From assembly GCA_051252515.1 (NCBI GenBank), contig JBPOFS010000004.1, positions 1 through 64,000 on the forward strand: 64,000 nt of DNA. Reading direction: 5' to 3'. Of this stretch, positions 17,948-26,733 are shown one piece after another; within the stretch, counting starts at the first letter, position 1, and each line of letters begins with the position of its first letter. The notes under the pieces were generated by a model. The model did no database searches. It saw nothing but the letters and a program-made list of their open reading frames with translations, and was not told the origin of the DNA. The stretch comes from UBA5078 sp051252515 (GTDB lineage: Bacteria; Pseudomonadota; Gammaproteobacteria; Pseudomonadales; Pseudohongiellaceae). The translations under genes were made by a program, and so were the position numbers.

Positions 17948-18751
17948 ATGTCATTAACCACCGTTTCAGGACTGATTGCGATAACGTTTTATTTTATCGC
18001 CTCAGTCTACCAAGCAAAGCACTTGCAGGTCAGAGCGCAAAAAGAGAGCTCTCAGTTCACAGTGTTTGGCCTCGGCTTAGTGGCCGTCTTGGCTCATGCC
18101 TTCAGTGCCAGCGGTGTAATCCATCAAGGTGATGGTTATCATTTTGGTATCGTGCAGATTAGCACGCTGATTTGCGTCGCCATCTCATTGCTTGTCCTTT
18201 TAAGCGGACTTCGCAAACCCTTCGGCATACTTATTCTTGGCTTGTTTCCATTGGCGATGATTTCAATCATTGCCTCGCTGACCTTGCAAAGCACCTATCC
18301 AGCCAGAGACCTAGATCCAGGCTTAGTGAGCCATATCCTGCTCTCTATCCTCGCCTATGGCATGTTCACTATTGCCGCCTTACAGGCAGGATTTTTGGCT
18401 TTCCAAAATTACCAACTTAAGCACCGTCATGCTGCCAAGCTGATTCATCGTTTCCCTCCCCTTCAGGATATGGAAACTTTTCTATTTGAATTACTTTGGG
18501 TAGGCCAAGGGCTGCTGACTCTAGGCGTGGTCGCAGGCTTTTTGTTCATCGACGACATGTGGGCCACCGGCTTATTGCACAAGACGTTTTTCTCGATGCT
18601 GGCCTGGGTAGTTTTCGCAATCTTGCTTTGGGGCCGTCACAAACTAGGCTGGCGTGGTAGCACCGCTATTCGCTTTACTCTCACAGGGTTCTTGCTACTT
18701 ATTGTTGGCTTTTACGGCTCGAAAATTGTTTTAGAGTTCATCTTGAACTAA
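17948..18751 (+). CDS. CcsA/YpjD-like cytochrome c assembly family membrane protein
   Basis: Polytopic protein (267 aa) with about eight hydrophobic segments, resembling the cytochrome c assembly (CcmC/CcsA, haem-handling) family, of which the E. coli YpjD neighbour of ffh is a member. A tryptophan-rich WWD motif is not obvious, but the segment SMLAWVVFAILLWGRHKLGWRG near the C-terminus is typical. Histidines in periplasm-facing positions (for example in GLVSHILLSILAYG) could bind haem. It is divergent from ffh, and its 3' end overlaps the convergent phosphopantetheinyl transferase gene by 21 bp. A precise role in cytochrome maturation is not established for this subgroup. Confidence 0.82.
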   Translation: MSLTTVSGLIAITFYFIASVYQAKHLQVRAQKESSQFTVFGLGLVAVLAHAFSASGVIHQGDGYHFGIVQISTLICVAISLLVLLSGLRKPFGILILGLFPLAMISIIASLTLQSTYPARDLDPGLVSHILLSILAYGMFTIAALQAGFLAFQNYQLKHRHAAKLIHRFPPLQDMETFLFELLWVGQGLLTLGVVAGFLFIDDMWATGLLHKTFFSMLAWVVFAILLWGRHKLGWRGSTAIRFTLTGFLLLIVGFYGSKIVLEFILN

Positions 18752-19513
18752 ACGCTCGCTGCAACGTATCAGCTCTAACTCTTGCGCTTGGACTTCATTC
18801 CAAGCGCATAAACGAAACCCTTGCAGCCTCGAGGCTTTGGCAGGCGCTATAGAGCCATAAGCAATGGCCGCTTGATGCACCGAAGAAAGTTGTACCTGCC
18901 AAAACTCCCAACGCGCCGCATTATCTTCTCGGCCCGCAGCAAAACCCACATCAATGCCCTTCTCAGAAAATCGATACGAAAAACTCGCCAACGATAGCGC
19001 CAAGCCCATTCCACAGGCCTTGATATAGGCCTCCTTTAATGTCCATAAATCAAAGAACTGTGCTTTTTGCAGTGACGGTTCTAGGCGTTGTAATTGCGCC
19101 ACCTCGTCAGGAGAAAAATAACGATCAGCTAAGGCGATAGCGCGGGCCTGGCGCTGAGTATATTCAACATCGACCCCTAGATCACCGGCCTGTGCAAACC
19201 CTATTACCAATGCCCCACGGGTGTGTGAGATGTTGAATACGAGCCCATGCTCAAAGTCATCACCCACTAAAGCGGGCCGACCATAATCGTTACGGGAGAA
19301 TTGCCAATGAGACGGTGCCAGCTGTCCGTGATAGTGACTCAAGATGTGGCGAAGGGCTAAGCGGGTTTGGAGGAATTGGCGCTTAACACGAGGAGCCGTG
19401 ATCCGTGCATACCGCTGACGCTCTTCTTGATTTAACACCGTAGTCAACGATGCTTCAATTGGGAAGTCATCTATTGTCCAAAAATGCACCTCGTTCGAAT
19501 GGGGACAGTTCAT
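18731..19513 (-). CDS. 4'-phosphopantetheinyl transferase (Sfp/Gsp type)
   Basis: About 260 residues. The Sfp-type pattern is clear: VHFWTIDDF at the start, RYARITAPRVKRQFLQTRLALRHIL, then FNISHTRGALVIGFA, GDLGVDVEYTQR (magnesium-binding D-x-E), and the WTLKEAYIKACGMGLAL signature. It transfers phosphopantetheine from CoA to a serine of a carrier protein. No carrier protein or synthase is encoded in this window. I begin at the ATG at 19513, ten bases after the diguanylate cyclase stop; longer versions would overlap that gene. The ribosome-binding site is weak, so translation may be coupled to the upstream gene. Confidence 0.9.
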   Translation of the reverse strand: MNCPHSNEVHFWTIDDFPIEASLTTVLNQEERQRYARITAPRVKRQFLQTRLALRHILSHYHGQLAPSHWQFSRNDYGRPALVGDDFEHGLVFNISHTRGALVIGFAQAGDLGVDVEYTQRQARAIALADRYFSPDEVAQLQRLEPSLQKAQFFDLWTLKEAYIKACGMGLALSLASFSYRFSEKGIDVGFAAGREDNAARWEFWQVQLSSVHQAAIAYGSIAPAKASRLQGFRLCAWNEVQAQELELIRCSERLVQDEL

Positions 19514-19523
19514 ACTAATATTA

Positions 19524-21077
19524 CTACGATTGAGGTTCAAAACTTGACGACACAAGATTACGGCCGCGACGTTTCCCATCATACATCATCAAATCTGCTC
19601 GCTTAATGGCGTCGTCCAAGCCTTCGCTCGACAATCTCTGCACTAGACCAAAGGTCATCGTGACTTGAATTTCCAGCCCCTCATAGACAAATACTTTGGA
19701 TTCAATAGTGTGTCGCAAACTCTCAACTAGAGCTTCCCCTTGCTCCCAAGAATGCCCCGTTAAAACCAAACAAAACTCTTCGCCACCCCAGCGCGCCACG
19801 ATCCCATTGCTAGTCAATTTTTCTTGCAGCAAACTGGCCACCTCTCTCAAAATATAATCACCGCAGTGATGACCATGGGTATCATTTAACCCTTTAAAAT
19901 GGTCAAGGTCCGCCATGCCAATAATGAGAGGTTGAAACATCGAATCTATTGCAGGAAGGTCTTCTACCCAATCGATTAGTGCTCGTCGGTTAGGTAATTG
20001 GGTAAGCAGATCAGTATGCGCCAATCGACTAATTTCATCTAAAGCCCGCTGGATTTGCGTCACATCCGTTAGAATCACCAAACGTCCAAGCTGCTCGCCT
20101 CGATACCCGTTAATGGGCATGCTGCTAATCTCAAACTGACGCGCACGGTGTCTTGAAAGCAACCGCCCGGAATAGCTCCGGCCCACCACATGCATGCCCT
20201 TTGTATTAAAGGCGATATCCAATACTTCGTCGAAGTCTCGGCCAACCAACTCGTCCACATGTAGCTTCGCCACTTCTGTAAAGGCAGGATTGACGTCTGT
20301 GACTTTTTCAAGTTGATTGACCACTAGCACTGCACTATTAATATTGCGAAACACTAAGTCCCGCGCAATTGGAGAGAGATGCAGAAAGAAATAGTTGCGT
20401 GTCGCAATCGTGATGAGAATCGCACTAAACACAAAGAATAGTGATGTCGGGTCAAACCCTCCAGAAAAATCCACTCCGAACAAATACATCACATTGGCTA
20501 CAAATGGAATCGCGGCAGCAAATACTATAAGCGTGCTTTGACTGCGGTATAAACTAGGCTTACTTAAGCTGTAAGAGATTAAAATCACAGAACCAGCAAG
20601 GGTATACAAATAGCTGGAAAATATAACCTGCGCCCAGAAGCCAACTCCGTACTCTAACTCAAGCACATAGTAAGAGTTACGATAAACGAGAGCGGCGTTT
20701 TTATAGAAAAGCGTGTGCCATTCGAGTGTGCCAACAAGGATTAATGTGCTCACTGGCACGATCAACATCACCACAAGCACTATTGGGGTTAACCAGTGAC
20801 TATTGCCCGAGAAACGTATCGCGAAAATCACCCAGCTTACGACACCAAGAACAACCCCTAGATAGACCAAGCGTTGAAACGCCAATTGCCACTCTAGCGT
20901 AGTTCCCATGTTGGCAATTAGCTCACCAAAGGTCCAAATAGCAAAACTGAAAACAACCATTACCCAAGAGCGGCCAGCGCCATCAACCGCCTGTTTGTGA
21001 GTGATATAACTCAGGACAGACGCCAAGATACACGCTAGCAAATAAAGATAATTGATCGCTGGAAATTGAAATTCCAT
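19524..21077 (-). CDS. Membrane diguanylate cyclase (7TM-PAS-GGDEF)
   Basis: A 517-residue signalling protein. Seven hydrophobic helices (about 8-230) match the histidine-kinase-type 7TM sensor domain. A PAS domain follows (about 237-340; NSAVLVVNQLEKVTDVNPAF), then a GGDEF domain with HTDLLTQLPNRRAL, DLDHFKGLNDTHGHHCGD and the active-site loop GGEEF at 431-435. These features predict synthesis of c-di-GMP from two GTP. The inhibitory I-site RxxD normally found just before the loop is absent, so product inhibition may be missing. No EAL or HD-GYP domain is present. The phosphopantetheinyl transferase gene follows ten bases later, but a functional link is not evident. Confidence 0.9.
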   Translation of the reverse strand: MEFQFPAINYLYLLACILASVLSYITHKQAVDGAGRSWVMVVFSFAIWTFGELIANMGTTLEWQLAFQRLVYLGVVLGVVSWVIFAIRFSGNSHWLTPIVLVVMLIVPVSTLILVGTLEWHTLFYKNAALVYRNSYYVLELEYGVGFWAQVIFSSYLYTLAGSVILISYSLSKPSLYRSQSTLIVFAAAIPFVANVMYLFGVDFSGGFDPTSLFFVFSAILITIATRNYFFLHLSPIARDLVFRNINSAVLVVNQLEKVTDVNPAFTEVAKLHVDELVGRDFDEVLDIAFNTKGMHVVGRSYSGRLLSRHRARQFEISSMPINGYRGEQLGRLVILTDVTQIQRALDEISRLAHTDLLTQLPNRRALIDWVEDLPAIDSMFQPLIIGMADLDHFKGLNDTHGHHCGDYILREVASLLQEKLTSNGIVARWGGEEFCLVLTGHSWEQGEALVESLRHTIESKVFVYEGLEIQVTMTFGLVQRLSSEGLDDAIKRADLMMYDGKRRGRNLVSSSFEPQS

Positions 21078-21203
21078 GACACCTCGTAATTTAAACTAAA
21101 CCAAGACGACTGCGACTACTTAAACGCAGAGATACGCAAGTGTTCATCGAACTAGCAATATAGCACGCAGGACGCTATTGAGATTGAAGCAGCGCGCCTA
21201 TTT

Positions 21204-22238
21204 TCACCCCAAAAGATCATATTTTCGCAGATACCCACGAAGCTGATGGTAGCTCATTTGCAAAAACTCAGCCGCTTTACGTTGGTTGAACTGCGACCGC
21301 TTCATGGCTTGTTTCAAAACATCGATTTCATAGGCTTGGATATGCTTGATGAAATCCAAGGTGTCAGCATCACTGAGATCCGGCACACCTTCTACTGCCA
21401 CTCCCGTATTTTGATGAGCCGGGGCCGCAGGCGCATCGGCCTCTGCGTTTTGACTTAAGCGGAAGGGAGATTCAAAGGGGTTAAACACAAGCCTAGAGAT
21501 TTGCTTGTCAGGACATTGATACACAGCGCGTTCAACAACATTTTTAAGCTCACGCACATTGCCAGGCCAAGTATGGGTCAGTAGCATTCGCTCCATATTG
21601 GCGTTGAACCCATGAAAGAGCTCACCTCCTAGCTCTTTCACCATGCCTACAGCAAAGTGCTGAGCTAGAATCATCACGTCCTCAGCCCTAGCACGCAGAG
21701 GCGGCAAGGTGATGACGTCGAATGCCAATCTGTCGAGCAAGTCTGCGCGAAACTTACCACGTCGCGCTAGGCTGGGGAGATCCTCATTGGTCGCCGCCAC
21801 GATGCGTACATTCACTTTCAGCGCTTGATTACCGCCTAAGCGCTCCAACTCTCCGTACTCGATGATTCGCAAGATTTTCTCTTGCACCGCCATCGGCGTA
21901 TTGGCCAACTCATCCAAAAACAGCGTGCCCCCATCGGCCCGTTCGAAATAACCTTTCTTCTGAGCACTGGCACCTGTGAACGCACCAGCTTCATGCCCAA
22001 ACAGCTGCGCCTCCAGCAATGAATCGCTAAACGCCGCACAGTTAATCTTAAGAAACTCTTGTTGCCAGCGCTGAGATAAGAAGTGCAGACGTGCAGCAAT
22101 CAATTCTTTACCCGTGCCACGTTCTCCAACAATCAGAACCGGTTTATTCAGCGGAGCAACCTTAGAAACATGCTCCTGCATCTCGAGAAAAACAGCAGAC
22201 TCCCCTATCATCCGTGGTGCGGAGGTTTCGGATGGCAT
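21204..22238 (-). CDS. pspF: Phage shock transcriptional activator PspF
   Basis: Sigma-54 enhancer-binding protein (344 aa) without an N-terminal receiver, as expected for PspF. The AAA+ domain has Walker A GERGTGKE (38-45), the sigma-54-contacting loop GAFTGA (85-90) and Walker B GGTLFLDEL. The C-terminal Fis-type helix-turn-helix is in NQRKAAEFLQMSYHQLRGYLRK. The ATG at 22238 has GAGGAAG seven bases upstream; a TTG start five codons earlier is less likely. It is divergent from pspABC. PspF is held inactive by PspA and is expected to activate the sigma-54 promoter at 22390-22406. Confidence 0.94.
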   Translation of the reverse strand: MPSETSAPRMIGESAVFLEMQEHVSKVAPLNKPVLIVGERGTGKELIAARLHFLSQRWQQEFLKINCAAFSDSLLEAQLFGHEAGAFTGASAQKKGYFERADGGTLFLDELANTPMAVQEKILRIIEYGELERLGGNQALKVNVRIVAATNEDLPSLARRGKFRADLLDRLAFDVITLPPLRARAEDVMILAQHFAVGMVKELGGELFHGFNANMERMLLTHTWPGNVRELKNVVERAVYQCPDKQISRLVFNPFESPFRLSQNAEADAPAAPAHQNTGVAVEGVPDLSDADTLDFIKHIQAYEIDVLKQAMKRSQFNQRKAAEFLQMSYHQLRGYLRKYDLLG

Positions 22239-22389
22239 AATGGACTTCCTCAATTTAGGCTTAGGGGGATTATTTCAAAGTATGCGAAAAATACCACTTG
22301 TTGAGATTTTTCACCACGCATCAACCTAGCGCTTCCCAAGCTTATTTAATATATTTAATAATTACAAATACTTACAGGAAGATAAACTT

Positions 22390-22406
22390 CTGGCACGCTT
22401 TCTGCT
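22390..22406 (+). promoter_or_regulatory. Sigma-54 promoter of pspABC
   Basis: The sequence CTGGCACGCTTTCTGCT matches the -24/-12 consensus TGGCACG-N4-TTGCW with one mismatch (CTGC for TTGC). It lies about 73 bp upstream of the pspA ATG, in the gap shared with divergent pspF. An AT-rich tract at 22341-22372 just upstream could be an IHF site, as in E. coli, but it matches the consensus poorly. PspF binding sites were not identified by eye. Confidence 0.85.
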
Positions 22407-22478
22407 TTATCCCTGTTACTAGCAACACGAATACGTCAAATCACTGAAAGATTGTTTTATTGAGAGGGTAATAGGCAC

Positions 22479-23135
22479 ATGAGCATATTTTCACGCTTGT
22501 CAGACATCATCAACGCCAACATTAGCTCACTGCTCGACAAAGCAGAGAATCCTGAGAAAATGATCCGCATGGTCATTCAGGAAATGGAGGAAACACTCGT
22601 CGAAGTGCGCAGCGGCACAGCCAAAGTCATCGCTGAGAAGAAAACACTGCATCGCCGCGCAGAACAATTACGCAAACAGTCAGATGATTGGCAGAAGAAA
22701 GCCGAACTGGCCATGAGCAAGGAGCGCGAAGATCTTGCCAAGGCAGCCCTTGTAGAACGTAATGGCATTAATAATACGATCGAAATGCTCGATGGCGAGA
22801 TGGTGAAGCTTGATGAGACTCTCGACAAGCTCAGCAGCGAGATCGATCAGTTACAAGCTAAACTCAATGATGCTCGCGCCCGTCAAAAGACAATTGTGAT
22901 GCGTACCACGGCGACCCAGTCCCGCGTTGACGTCAATCGACAGCTGCACAATTACAATATTGATAACGCCATGAATAAGTTCGAGTACTATGAGAAGAAG
23001 ATCGATCTTATGGAAGGACAAGTTGACAGCATGAATGCGCAGAACAAAGACTTGCATAGCGAATTCGAAGAATTGGCACGTAGTGAGAAGATCGATCAAG
23101 AACTGCAAGACATTAAGAATAAACTCAATAAGTAA
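22479..23135 (+). CDS. pspA: Phage shock protein A
   Basis: PspA/IM30 family, 218 aa, almost entirely helical coiled coil. The N-terminal amphipathic helix MSIFSRLSDIINANISSLLDKAENPEKMIRMVIQEMEETL is typical (quoted here only to identify the region, residues 1-40: key landmarks are DIINANI and EDPEKMI-like AENPEKMI). PspA binds stressed inner membrane, forms ESCRT-III-like assemblies, and in resting cells inhibits PspF. GAGAGGG lies about ten bases upstream of the ATG. It is first in the pspABC operon behind the sigma-54 promoter. Confidence 0.97.
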   Translation: MSIFSRLSDIINANISSLLDKAENPEKMIRMVIQEMEETLVEVRSGTAKVIAEKKTLHRRAEQLRKQSDDWQKKAELAMSKEREDLAKAALVERNGINNTIEMLDGEMVKLDETLDKLSSEIDQLQAKLNDARARQKTIVMRTTATQSRVDVNRQLHNYNIDNAMNKFEYYEKKIDLMEGQVDSMNAQNKDLHSEFEELARSEKIDQELQDIKNKLNK

Positions 23136-23160
23136 TACGAACCGCTAAAGGGCAATGCCA

Positions 23161-23400
23161 ATGGATTTTTTCACATTCGCAATCTCGCTGATCTCCATCA
23201 TTGGAGGCTTCATAACGCTTTGGATGTTTATCCTCTATCAGCGTCGTGAAAAGAAGGTCAAGCTCTCGTCTGATACTGAATACGATATCCGAGAGCTTTC
23301 AACAATGGCGAAATCTCTCAGCAATCGTATCGATACACTTGAATCAATTTTAGATTCCGAGGTTCCGGATTGGAGGGAGCAGCATGAACGCCAAAGCTAA
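23161..23400 (+). CDS. pspB: Phage shock protein B
   Basis: Small inner-membrane protein (79 aa from the ATG at 23161) with one N-terminal membrane helix (MDFFTFAISLISIIGG onward) followed by a basic RREKKVK patch and a short helical cytoplasmic tail, as in PspB. PspB works with PspC to sense envelope stress and draw PspA off PspF. An ATG two codons earlier exists, but the AAAGG ribosome-binding site is spaced better for 23161. It follows pspA by 25 bp and overlaps pspC by 17 bp. Confidence 0.88.
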   Translation: MDFFTFAISLISIIGGFITLWMFILYQRREKKVKLSSDTEYDIRELSTMAKSLSNRIDTLESILDSEVPDWREQHERQS

Positions 23401-24097
23401 CCCCTTCACATTGGATACCGAAAACAAGAAATTTCTGGGCGTTTGTGCAGGGCTTGCGAACTTTTTAGAAGTGCCCACTGTCGTCATCCGCGTCATTACG
23501 TTTCTTGCCTGTATCACCTGGCCGACGCTGATCATTGTTTATTTTGTGGCCTATTGGTGGCTCAAACATCAAAGTAAGGACGACAACGTTCATCATTTCT
23601 TTACAGATTCAAAACCAGGTCGACACTTTCGCACGGTAGATTTTCACAAAGAGATTTACCGCAATCCTTATAATTCACGCATCGCCGGTGTCTGTAGTGG
23701 CATAGCCGATTACCTAGAAATAAAAACATTCTATGTACGCGCACTGACCCTGCTTTCGTTCTTTCTTTTTGGGCCGTTCACATTTTTTGCCTACCTCGTC
23801 TGTTGGATAGTGCTAGAGAAGAACCCTGAACCACCCGTGCGCATGTCCCGTAAAGGCCGTCGCCGTGCTCGTAAACAACAAGCGAAAATGGATGCTGAAG
23901 ACTCGGATATGGCCGATGAGATGGCGAGTGAGTTTACCCAAAGCCAACGGGCTAACAAAGCGACTGAAGCCAACATCGCGATGTCACTCAAGGAATGTGC
24001 AAACACATTCCAAGCCACAGAAACTCGTCTACGAGACGTCGAAGCGTTCATCACGTCGAAAAAATTTAGACTACATTGCGAAATCAATCGTATTTAG
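23384..24097 (+). CDS. pspC: Phage shock protein C with two PspC domains
   Basis: A 237-residue protein, much longer than E. coli PspC (about 119 aa). Two PspC domains are present in tandem. The first is at about residues 12-65 (KKFLGVCAGLANFLEVPTVV, then a membrane helix), the second at about 92-147 (NSRIAGVCSGIADYLEIKTF, then a helix ending in VCWIVLEKNPEPP). A charged, probably helical tail (about 150-237) begins RKGRRRARKQQAK. PspC partners PspB and relieves PspA inhibition of PspF. Its start overlaps the end of pspB. The domain duplication is noted as a finding. Confidence 0.93.
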   Translation: MNAKANPFTLDTENKKFLGVCAGLANFLEVPTVVIRVITFLACITWPTLIIVYFVAYWWLKHQSKDDNVHHFFTDSKPGRHFRTVDFHKEIYRNPYNSRIAGVCSGIADYLEIKTFYVRALTLLSFFLFGPFTFFAYLVCWIVLEKNPEPPVRMSRKGRRRARKQQAKMDAEDSDMADEMASEFTQSQRANKATEANIAMSLKECANTFQATETRLRDVEAFITSKKFRLHCEINRI

Positions 24098-24145
24098 TAC
24101 CGGTCGTCTCTGCACGACAATCATAACCACGGTATAAGGTATACG

Positions 24146-25120
24146 ATGTTTCGCAAAGTACTCTTGAACACAGCCCTAATCTGTTTTTGTGCACAGAGCC
24201 CTTTGTTATCGGCCCAAGAGGCTTCGTTCTCCGCCCGCTTACCGCAATCTATTCTAGACGTGCTCCCACCCTCTGAGCGAGTCTCAGGGGCGCTTGGGGA
24301 GATGCGATTTACACAGCGTGATTGTCGAGAACTCCCCACCACTCAAGTACGCCGCCGGATCGTAAACACCGCGGTACAAGAATGGGCCTTCTTTGGTTAC
24401 AGCACTGACCTACAAGCGCGCGAGCCTAATCAAGACAGTTCTGGCCCACGCCGCCCTTTCGTTTACCCAAGGCTTACTCCAAGCGAATCAGAACGCTTAG
24501 CTAGCTCCATCGCAGGGTATTGGTCTGCCACACCGAATAGCGAATGGATATTGCAACGACAAAACAGTCGCTGGGAAACCGATGGGGCAGGCGCTCGTTG
24601 GCGCGATGCTTGGTCTGCGGCGTTCATTTCATGGGTGATGTGCGAAGGCGGCTTAGGTGAACCCCAACAGTTCAAACGCGCCATTGCTCATCACAGTTAT
24701 ATCGATCAAGCCATTCTCGCAGCTCAGGACAAAGACGACGCAGCGCTCTACAAGGCTTTCCCTTTGGGCAGTCACACTATCGTTCCAGGTGATTTACTAT
24801 GCCGCGGTAGCCGCCCTTTATATCGCACTATCGAACAAAGAGCGGCACAACTAGGAGAAGGTGCCCGTACGCACTGCGATATCGTAGTTAAAGTCGATGT
24901 TAAGAATGAGCAAATTAGCGTCATCGGAGGCAATGTACGCGCCACCGTTCGCATGAAGGTCTTGCCTGCAACCGCTCAGTCAGGACAGGCATTGCGGCCC
25001 ATCGCCGACAATGGCCGACAATTGTTCGCCCACCTCAAGCTGATGACTCCAGAGATTGAGGCCAACGCCTTCGATCTCTCCCCTACTATTGAGCACTGCG
25101 ATTGTAATCCCACGCTCTGA
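24146..25120 (+). CDS. Exported DUF2272-family protein
   Basis: A 324-residue protein with a signal peptide (MFRKVLLNTALICFCAQSPL...SAQ). The core region WRDAWSAAFISWVMCEGG, followed by FKRAIAHHSYIDQAI and later VPGDLLCR and THCDIVVKV, matches the DUF2272 pattern, which resembles NlpC/P60-CHAP-type folds. A cysteine (VMCEGG), a histidine (HHSYID) and a second His/Asp pair (THCDIV) could form a catalytic centre, but no enzymatic activity is known to me for the family. It lies 48 bp after pspC on the same strand, so it could be read through from the psp operon. Confidence 0.72.
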   Translation: MFRKVLLNTALICFCAQSPLLSAQEASFSARLPQSILDVLPPSERVSGALGEMRFTQRDCRELPTTQVRRRIVNTAVQEWAFFGYSTDLQAREPNQDSSGPRRPFVYPRLTPSESERLASSIAGYWSATPNSEWILQRQNSRWETDGAGARWRDAWSAAFISWVMCEGGLGEPQQFKRAIAHHSYIDQAILAAQDKDDAALYKAFPLGSHTIVPGDLLCRGSRPLYRTIEQRAAQLGEGARTHCDIVVKVDVKNEQISVIGGNVRATVRMKVLPATAQSGQALRPIADNGRQLFAHLKLMTPEIEANAFDLSPTIEHCDCNPTL

Positions 25121-25237
25121 CCCCCACAAAACCACCGTTGGTTGTAAGCGTGCGACAAACGCCTTCGCAAGCAATCGAGTCTAGCACCCCCTGCGTTATA
25201 CAATGCCGAGGTTATTTACCCTCCATGGAGACAAATT

Positions 25238-26647
25238 ATGTTTCGCCTTTTACTCAGCAGTATCGTTGCCTTAAGTGCCTCTTCCGCACTTGCTCAGCAA
25301 CTTAGTAATGATCCGTTTCCAACCCCCATTGAAACCACACAAGATGTGATCTCTGCCAATTTTGTAGAGTTCGCGCATATTCCGCACGACGCGGATGGAT
25401 TCGCTCCTCGCATCATGCATATGGTCACGGAGCCTGGCACAGATCGTCGATTTGCCAGTGTTATGACAGGCCCTATCTATGCGATGAACGCAGACGGCTC
25501 CAATGTCACTCTTTATGTTGATATCAATGATGAGCAATGGGGTGTCCAAGTAATGTCCGCCGGCAATGAGCGCGGTTTACAAAGCATTTCTTTTCACCCC
25601 CAGTTTAATGACGCAGGCACTCCAGGTTACGGCAAATTTTATACGTATACTGACACTTCAAATACAGAGCCAGAAGCAGACTTTGTCTCCGGCGGAGAAC
25701 GTCGCTCTCATGACACCCTGTTGCTTGAGTGGACAGCTAATAACGCTAGTGCAAGTCGCTACGACGGCAGTGCACCGAAGCTATTGTTCCGAGCAGCACA
25801 ACCCTTCCCTAACCACAACGCAAGCCAGATCGCATTCAACCCATTAGCAATGCCCGGTGATGAAGATTTTGGCCTGCTATACGTTGGCCTTGGTGATGGA
25901 GGCAGTGGCGGTGACCCAATGAAGGTCGGACAAGACCTTAGTAATTACTTCGGTAAAATCCTGCGCATAGACCCATTAGGTAATAACAGTGACAACGGAC
26001 ACTACGGTGTTCCGCAAAACAATCCCTTTGCCGATGACAATGATGCGAATACCCTTGGCGAGATCTATGCCTATGGCGTACGTAACCCGCAGCGATTTAA
26101 TTGGGATTCAAAGACAGGTGGCATCTTACTAGCCGATATCGGACAAAATGTCGTCGAGGAGATAAGCCCAGTTACAGCCGGTGCCAATCTCGGCTGGAGT
26201 GATTGGGAAGGCAGCTATCAGTTTATTGAATGGCAAGTAAACCTTGAGAATCCCCGTAGCGATGCAGCCCTTACATGGCCGGTGGCTGAGTTCGATCATA
26301 CTGACCCCTTATTCCAACGTCAGGTTGCCGTTACTGGAATAGTGATCAACCGCAGCGACAGCATCCCTGCGCTCACCAACAAGGTGATTTTCGGTGACAA
26401 CCCCAGTGGCGAGTTGCTATACATTGATGCTGATGCGCAAAACAATGGCGGCCAAGCGGCTATCCGACGCATTATGCTCAATGACGCCGGCACCGCAAAA
26501 ACATTCTTACAAGTCATTCAAGAAACCAATACGGCTAATGGGAAAGACCCAGCAAGTCGAGCGGATTTGCGCTTTGGCTATGGCCCTGACAATCAAATCT
26601 ATCTACTCAACAAACATGACGGGGTGATTCGCTTACTAGTCCCTTGA
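25238..26647 (+). CDS. PQQ-dependent sugar dehydrogenase family protein (GSDH fold)
   Basis: A 469-residue exported protein (signal peptide MFRLLLSSIVALSASSALAQ) with the six-bladed beta-propeller pattern of soluble glucose/aldose sugar dehydrogenases: RGLQSISFHPQF, FGLLYVGLGDGGSGGDP, NYFGKILRIDP, EIYAYGVRNPQRFNWD, LLADIGQNVVEEI and NLGWSDWEG. The family uses PQQ to oxidise sugars or related compounds in the periplasm. No PQQ synthesis genes or dedicated electron acceptor are in the window, and substrate cannot be inferred. A terminator follows 25 bp downstream. Confidence 0.88.
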   Translation: MFRLLLSSIVALSASSALAQQLSNDPFPTPIETTQDVISANFVEFAHIPHDADGFAPRIMHMVTEPGTDRRFASVMTGPIYAMNADGSNVTLYVDINDEQWGVQVMSAGNERGLQSISFHPQFNDAGTPGYGKFYTYTDTSNTEPEADFVSGGERRSHDTLLLEWTANNASASRYDGSAPKLLFRAAQPFPNHNASQIAFNPLAMPGDEDFGLLYVGLGDGGSGGDPMKVGQDLSNYFGKILRIDPLGNNSDNGHYGVPQNNPFADDNDANTLGEIYAYGVRNPQRFNWDSKTGGILLADIGQNVVEEISPVTAGANLGWSDWEGSYQFIEWQVNLENPRSDAALTWPVAEFDHTDPLFQRQVAVTGIVINRSDSIPALTNKVIFGDNPSGELLYIDADAQNNGGQAAIRRIMLNDAGTAKTFLQVIQETNTANGKDPASRADLRFGYGPDNQIYLLNKHDGVIRLLVP

Positions 26648-26672
26648 TAGGCAAAAATGTCATACTAGGACC

Positions 26673-26711
26673 AAGCCGCTCAAGTGACTGACTGAGCGGC
26701 TTGTTTGTTTC
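26673..26711 (+). terminator. Rho-independent terminator after the sugar dehydrogenase gene
   Basis: The ten-base stem AAGCCGCTCA (26673-26682) pairs perfectly with TGAGCGGCTT (26693-26702) around a ten-base loop, followed by GTTTGTTTC. Confidence 0.85.
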
Positions 26712-26733
26712 TAAGCCTATTAAGTGAGTAATT

